From: Isoperla grammatica
Taxonomy: Eukaryota; Arthropoda; Insecta; Plecoptera; Perlodidae
NCBI GenBank assembly: GCA_945910005.1
Contig: OX246744.1
Location: 5,038,973 to 5,102,972 of the forward strand
DNA length: 64,000 nucleotides
Direction of reading: 5' to 3'
How positions within the stretch are numbered: the stretch's first letter is position 1; each line of letters opens with the position of its first letter. This document shows positions 58,019 to 64,000 of the stretch, in pieces. A model generated the notes under the pieces. It searched no databases and was not told where the DNA came from. It saw only the letters and a program-made list of their open reading frames with translations. Both the position numbers and the translations under genes were made by a program.

Positions 58019-58995
58019 ATTACAACCTGATGCTCCCTTCAAGACTGAAGGAAGCAACTGCAACTTCAAGACTGACGCCGTGTCGCAAACCAGTTTACCT
58101 ACAAGTCTGAAGCCATCTATACCAGAGGTTCCCAAACTTCAATGACCCACAGACCCCATTGGCCATTTATCATAATTGGGTGGACCCCCCCCCCCCCCCC
58201 CTCCCACATATAATTTACAAAAAATGCGAATTAAAATCGAACATTTTTAACACGAATTGTTCACAAATAGCTACTTGTAAATTACATATTCCACGGTACT
58301 TTTCTTCTTATTTTTCATGTTACTTTATTATTATTGTATTATTATTACAACTAATTGTTTTCATTGTTGTTGCTTTTATCATATATTTGAATACACATTT
58401 TGCTTTTCGGACTTCAGTACTTATATATTTCAATGCGAGGGATGGGCCTGACTCGATGTACAAAGATTTGGTATGTCCGGTTTTAATATTTCGTCTTCAA
58501 AACAACAAGTCCCGAAAACCCTGCTCTTGAAAGAGTCAATGGCCAGAAACGAAGGGCTACTTGGGGGATGGTTGCATTCCACATGAGATGACGAATTTGG
58601 TTGCGAATGACACACCCAATTTCTATGGAAAGGGTAGAGCGCTCGCGTGTTTGCACGGCCAGCTGGATACAAAATAATGTTCACTTTCTTCAGGGCCTGT
58701 GGGGGCACATCTATAAAATTATGCAGTTCATGTAGCTTTACATATCTCTGGGTCTGGGTTATATGGGAATTGTTATAATATTTAAAAGTTTGATTGCGTT
58801 GTTTTATTTTCATGTTATTTATTTTTATTTATTAAACAAAATTTAGCTCAATTTTTAAATGTTCAGAAATTCTCGTGGACCCCCTGATAAGTGTCCGCGG
58901 ACCACAGTTTGGGAACCTCTGATCTACACGACCAGCTTACCTCGAAGTCTCCCACACCGCAGGAAGCCGCCTGTCCACGTCTCACGCTACTCTTG
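58019..58995 (+). other. exon of the same family, interrupted by a hAT-type element
   Basis: Acceptor GCTTTCAG at 58018 and donor CTTG|GTGAGT at 58996. Exon bases are 58019-58122 and 58930-58995, about 170 bp without the insert, like the 174-bp exon. The distal piece reads GACCAGCTTACCTCGAAG, the family block. The transposon between them would be included in the RNA or break splicing. Confidence 0.55.
58123..58921. mobile_element. 799-bp non-autonomous hAT-type element
   Basis: Terminal inverted repeats CAGAGGTTCCCAAACT (16 bp). Flanked by an 8-bp duplication with one change (ATCTATAC / ATCTACAC). Subterminal CCCACAGACCCC and GTGGACCCCC resemble vertebrate and insect hAT MITEs. Minus-strand ORF at 58430-58813 is not a transposase. 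Starts with a C-run at about 58187-58202. Confidence 0.85.
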
Positions 58996-59792
58996 GTGAG
59001 TTTAATACTTAAGTTATGTTGGTCGGTCTACTTCGACACTTACACATTTAGGGTCGCGACTTGAATTAATCAACACATAGGAAATCCATTTTTTCCCTTA
59101 TTTCTAAAGTCCATTCCAACAGTAAAAAGTTGAAGGTAGTAAACACAACTCATCCTGATCCATACTCTTCTCCGGTTTAATTGAGACGAACCACCAGGCA
59201 CTAATGATGGGCTAGCTGCTTCCAATTTCTGCCCGGATTGTGAAGCTATCAAAGCTAGGACCGTAACATAACGTAGCAACACTGCTTTCCGTCATAGCAT
59301 CCAATATAGAGCATACTTGCATACTTGCCCCCCGTTGTCCTATGACAAGTAGGTCTTGTCCTTATAACTAGCTTTAACAATTTGTTAATTGCTTCATATA
59401 CATAGTTTTGTTTAGTATGAACCAAAAACGAAATGGGAACTCAGGATTTTAAATATGAGTACAGAGAGACACTGATTCATAACATTTTGATTTGCTTTAA
59501 TGATTTCAAAAATCGTATTTTGTGAGCAATATAAAAAAACATCACTTTATAGCATAATGCATTTCCTGTGCTGTGCTGTCCTGTGTGGCACTTTTAAAAC
59601 TGTAAATACATATTGCCCAATCATCAATTCTTTACTATGGACATTGTTCTTGCTAACAATTGCAATGCACAGGATGCTACAGTTATTTTTTTCTGTAATC
59701 AGGAAGAATCATGGTCAATACAATGGAATAATGTACATCTACTCTCTCAATGCGGTAGTTATTAAAAACACTCAAAATTGTGCTTTTTTTCG
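58996..59792. other. no recognised gene
   Basis: Unassigned sequence; the beginning resembles the introns of the exon family (GGTCTACTTCGACACTT versus AGTCTACTTCAATATTT). Confidence 0.5.
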
Positions 59793-59985
59793 CACTGTGC
59801 AATCACCGATTCATGTGTTTCATATTTGAAATATAGAACTTTGATTGGTTATCGCTCACTCATCGATGGTGCTTAAAGCCTTCAGGGTTGGTTTAGTCGC
59901 TTTAAATTGAAGTCCCCCACTGAAAATCAGTCTTGTTACTGAGTGGGTAGACTCTATAATTACGAATGTATTGATTTTATTTTAA
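59793..59985 (+). mobile_element. tRNA-Gly-derived SINE, 3' part
   Basis: CAATCACCGATTCATGTGTT, TTGATTGGTTATCGCTCACT, GGGTTGGTTTAGTCGCTTTA and AAATCAGTCTTGTTACTGAG match the copies at 10284 and 11752. 5' truncated. Confidence 0.8.
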
Positions 59986-61763
59986 TCGTACGTTTATTCG
60001 CCAATTATTATACTCTTATTAACATAAATAGCTGATGCATAGCAAAAACACATAGCTGAATAAGATCCTTGTAGCATGTTCTACCTGATTCAAAACTAAT
60101 TTTAATTAAATCATTTTTAAATTAAATCTTTAAATATTTTTTTGTTACCATCAATTTTAATTTAATCATTTGGTATTTATAAATCAGTGTTCCTAGTCAT
60201 GGGTAGGTGGAGCACTTCATAAATTCATAGATTAACTTTTTGGGTTTTATTTTGAGACTAGGTCTAAGCAAGAGTGCACCAGGATTTGCCTCGGGATTAT
60301 CCTCGTCGATGTGGTCACAAGAACTCACAGCCAAGCTATGCTATGATGTAACCATTTGAAGGATGCAAAGGACATTTTGTTATGCGTTCCATTTGAGTTG
60401 TAGTTTCGAAACATTGGTCATGTGACAAGCTAAATAATTTTTCTTGAAAGTTTTGGCACATGGATTGTTTACAAACATGCTATTGGGAGAGCAGTTGTGG
60501 GTCAGTGGGGTGGGGGAGGGGGGGGGGGGGAGACTAGTAAGTAGGAGCGCAGTGGTGGGGGTTTGGTTAAGGAAGGAGAGCAGAGAAACTTTCACTAACA
60601 TTTCAAGTAAATATGTAACTGGTGTTACACCTCCTTCCCCTCCTTCCAACCCCCCCCCCCCCCCCCCAACTTAGTCTGTATTACCTCTCCTACTCAGATC
60701 TACAAACATGTTTATTTACCATCCTACTGTTAGTTAATTGCAACACTATATTTGATGCAAGGTCCACTAAATTGCACCTAGCAACACTCTCTGTGATAAT
60801 TGATGTCGCTTCAAAATGTGCGTTACTTAAATGTACCGTATCACTCGGTTATCGTGCTTATCGGCAAAGTAAAATTACACTTGTGACCAGTGTTCGAAAT
60901 TACCGGCAGCCCGAAGCTGCCCAACATGTACTCGGGCTGCCACTCGTATATATACCCAGGCAGCCCGCCTTAAATTTCACATACAAACACATTATTAGTG
61001 TTTTTTCTAAAATCAAATCAAAAGTAAAGTAAAGTCTAAAACCAACATAGACAATGACACTTTAGCAGCTCAAGCAGCACTGAATTGCAATAACATGGCA
61101 AATTAATCATGATCATAAAATTCATATTCATTTTTTACATTGTAATTGTATGTCATAATTGTCATAATATAATATTAATAAAAGAAACAAAATTTACAAT
61201 TTCTTCACAATAATTAAAAAACAAAAATGTAATTTCAAATGTTAATTACGTAATAAAACGAAAATAATAATCAAAACAATCGGGCTACTAAAAACTATAA
61301 GACAGTAGCCCGAAAAGTTGCTGTTTATAATTCCTAATTTGGAGCACTGCTTGCGATTTATGATATTTTCTTTGAAAACGTAAAAAATATACATAGCAAA
61401 GACAAACGCTTAACAGTTTGGTATTTTGCCTTTTTGAGCCATAGAGCTAAATCTGTTTTGATAGATCATTAACTCTTCATGCTACTGGTGTGTGATTTAG
61501 AGGACCTTGCATTTCAAGAAGAACAAAACATAAACATACATTTCTCTACACACAGTTGTGTAACTTGAGCCCTTAATATATCCGCACACAGCACAAACGT
61601 TTACATTCTGACCTGTGTCATAGATTATGACAGTACCTTTTATAAAGCTCGTTAACGAGCATGTTCTCGTTGTTTAAAACATTCATTTTGGTCGCTAGTA
61701 AAGGGCTTAAACATCCCTTATTTACGATTTATGAAAATCAAATCAAGCCAAAACCATTATGGC
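59986..61763. other. no recognised gene
   Basis: G-run at about 60513-60530 and C-run at about 60651-60667. GCAGCCCG appears inverted at about 60905 and 60930-60968, hinting at an unclassified repeat. ORFs lack family motifs. Confidence 0.5.
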
Positions 61764-61943
61764 TTTTACACACTTTCCTATGATTTAAGATTTAAGGAAA
61801 CCATAGCAAAACGTTAGCTCTTCTACCAAAAATTCTTAGCACAGCCAATGAAAGGCGACTTCTAATAAATCCGGCCAATGGTAGCGGTCCTAAGTAAAAC
61901 AGTTAGGAAAAGAAAGACTTAAATCTTAAGAAAGTGTGTAAAC
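61764..61943. mobile_element. 180-bp MITE-like element
   Basis: TTTTACACACTTTCCTATGA and inverted GTTTACACACTTTCTTAAGA termini, both followed by ATTTAAG-type sequence. Confidence 0.6.
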
Positions 61944-63598
61944 GAAACTTTATGTATGACAGGCTATTGTAACAAAAATTTTCAAATTCAAGTTTCTTGT
62001 TATGTAGTCAACAATGAACTAATTAAAATAATTCTACATTTGGTACATAATTGCCTTAGATATAGTGTAAGAGGTTGAGGGGAGAGGGTTAGGGTGTGGG
62101 ATGGATAGTTTGGAAGTGGGAAGATCAAGAGATAGGATGGAACAATGTTCAGGGCTGCTGGACCCCTATTCTGTAACATTCTGTAACACTTTGTCGTTAA
62201 CACGGATTCGATGCTTCATGGAATTATATCCATTCCGTCACGTAACAACGCACAGTGACAGAAGGCGCTCGTCAGCCAATAGGAAACGGAATTTTCCTCG
62301 GACATAAATATAGCTCAGGTACCGATAAATTGTAGGCCCTTATCCAAAAATAGTGTGGATATAATTTTTATGTCTGAGAAATGCATAGTTCTATTTATAT
62401 TAGCATTTAAAGTTTGACATTTTTACCTGCATTGTGAAACGGTTCGTGACGTCAAACATCTGTAAACAACACATTTTATGAATTAATTGATCAAAGCCCT
62501 TCGGAATTTACAACTGTCTTGCATGTTAAAAAACAGCACTTCATTGTTGTCAATCTTCAGATGTTTTATTTTAAAACTACAAAACTACTATTAAATATTG
62601 TTTAAAATTATTGTAATTATTGAACACTACCATATAAATGAATGTTCAAGAGTAATTACCGAACATATTCGAAACATATTTGATATAAAGCATGCTATTG
62701 TGAAAAACAGCGTTCCTTGATATGGTTGATCGGTTGTGATCCAAATGTTAGACGTCATTCCCCGTTTTTCCCGCCATAACGATGTGTGAAAGTTTCGGGT
62801 TATTTAACTGCTGTTTTTAACTATGATCAGTTGTAAATTACGCACTTCATTTCATAACGTATCCAGAGATCCACGATGCGATTTGTTTGTATATAAAGTA
62901 ATGTCTTCGTAACATTAGCTCATGAAATAAAACATTGGTAATTCCGTTCGGTATGTTTGATGAGAAACGCAAGGTAGATCTAAAGCGCTTACATAACACA
63001 AGTGAAATTACGTTAAACCTTGCGTTAAAAAGAGGGTCGTGACTATGTAGTGACTTCTAGTGTACTGATACTAGACTACTAGTGATAATGTTTCAATTAC
63101 AGAAAAATTACAATTACAATTTCATATTTCAGAAAATATATTGAATCGAAGTCAACTTGAGATTTCACACATTGTACGGCCTGATAAATAATGCACTAAA
63201 TCCAAGTTTTGTAAACAATCTCCTTGAAAATAACAAATTTAAATTAATAGCGAAATTTCACTTATATATAAGAGTACAATATTTAAATTAAAAAAATTAT
63301 TTTCTTGAAATTTGCAACAATGATAGTGTTGAAAACTTATTAATATTTTTAAAGTTAATTGCTGAAATATAAGAACTTAAGAAGTAACTATTCACACACA
63401 ATGTTTGCTTACACAGTTCTCATTTTAAGGGATGTCAAACTTCATTAATAAATGGGAATTAAAAGAATTATTTATTCTCGAAAATAATTAAGGGACCGGG
63501 ATCCCAGAAAGTTGTAAGCACGTGAAATGTATCGCAATACTTAACACCGCCTGGTTTTGATTTCTTGGGAAGTGTAAGCTTTATAAAGCAGGGCCCAG
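61944..63598. other. no recognised gene
   Basis: A GC-richer stretch at 62210-62340 has CAGCCAATAGG and ATAAATA spaced like promoter elements, but no downstream exon is visible. The rest is AT-rich. Confidence 0.4.
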
Positions 63599-63774
63599 AT
63601 TCACAAAGGAGCCCAAGTGCAAGACGTCCTAGTTTAGGCAAATTTTAGGGATATAAATCATGCATACTTAAAAATAAAATGTAGTTAAATATCAACAATT
63701 TAACTAATAATTTTGTATTTGTGCACTTGTAGTAATACCCAGAGTGGATTTATCTAGTTAGGATCCAGGCCCTG
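63599..63774. mobile_element. hAT-like MITE, relative of 7639-7902
   Basis: CAGGGCCCAGATTCACAAAG on the left and inverted CAGGGCCTGGATCC on the right, the same termini type as the element at 7639. No ORF and no clear target duplication. Confidence 0.6.
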
Positions 63775-64000
63775 TATGTTAACGTTTCAAATAGTAACAA
63801 ATTATTTACAACCAAGAAAAAATGTAGCCTATTGAAAGTAATATTTTTAATTCAAATCAATTGTAATTATTAATAATAAATACACACGTTCGACTCAAAA
63901 TATTATTTCTCAGTTATTGTCAGTATCGTGATCGTATCATGTTCGGAATTGCAATCGTTCATTTTCTCATGCTTGATCATTTGCGCATTACGATTTTTTT

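Noticed and set aside
58430..58813. 127-codon minus-strand ORF inside the hAT-type element
   Set aside because: No transposase motif (no RW or C-terminal dimerisation signature); the element is too short to be autonomous.
62210..62340. Promoter with CCAAT and TATA-like words
   Set aside because: No exon or ORF follows that could be linked to it; kept only as a note in the region entry.

Overview
This window is animal nuclear DNA from an insect. It is AT-rich and dominated by introns and repeats, with two spliced protein-coding genes, both on the plus strand. Insect origin rests on 27035-36384, which encodes a seven-transmembrane odorant receptor of the 7tm_6 family, known only from insects. 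Long introns, many MITEs, tRNA-derived SINEs and LINE fragments fit a large hemimetabolous-type genome, but I cannot name the order or species.

Layout. 1-865 is a 136-bp satellite, followed by a 200-bp assembly gap (1008-1207) and gene-poor DNA. 6567-15914 holds the last seven exons of a 5-HT1-type serotonin receptor (TM4 to the C-terminus); all intron phases agree, and the TM1-TM3 exons lie outside the window. This gene is crowded with repeats: a 74-bp tandem array copies the end of the TM4/ECL2 exon together with its splice donor, an 81-bp repeat copies a splice acceptor, SINEs and MITEs sit in the introns, and a 31-bp minisatellite starts at the stop codon. 16346-24000 is AT-rich and has no recognisable gene. 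24008-26910 is a large inverted repeat whose arms both carry the Cys-rich tail of a transposon-associated protein. 27035-36384 is the odorant receptor gene (seven exons, 529 residues); its first intron holds a second large inverted-repeat element (27925-32162) with a decayed gene of what looks like the same protein family, and its second intron is a long compound microsatellite. 37440-37860 contains a near-perfect 76-bp-arm hairpin.

The most unusual object is 42205-51955. It is a single 5'-truncated LINE copy on the minus strand in which one 72-bp (24-codon) piece of the reverse-transcriptase C-terminal region appears to have been amplified to roughly 125-130 tandem copies (about 9.1 kb). RT-like sequence flanks the array on both sides in the expected order.

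53385-58995 looks like a spliced, probably non-coding gene with related exons: three tandem 132-bp exons are near-identical, and the last exon found is interrupted by a 799-bp hAT-type element. 59000-64000 contains only repeats and unassigned sequence.

Recurring theme: tandem amplification and transposon insertion lie very close to splice signals. Four or five splice acceptors have a transposon edge within about 20-50 bp. All calls come from reading the sequence; no database search was run.
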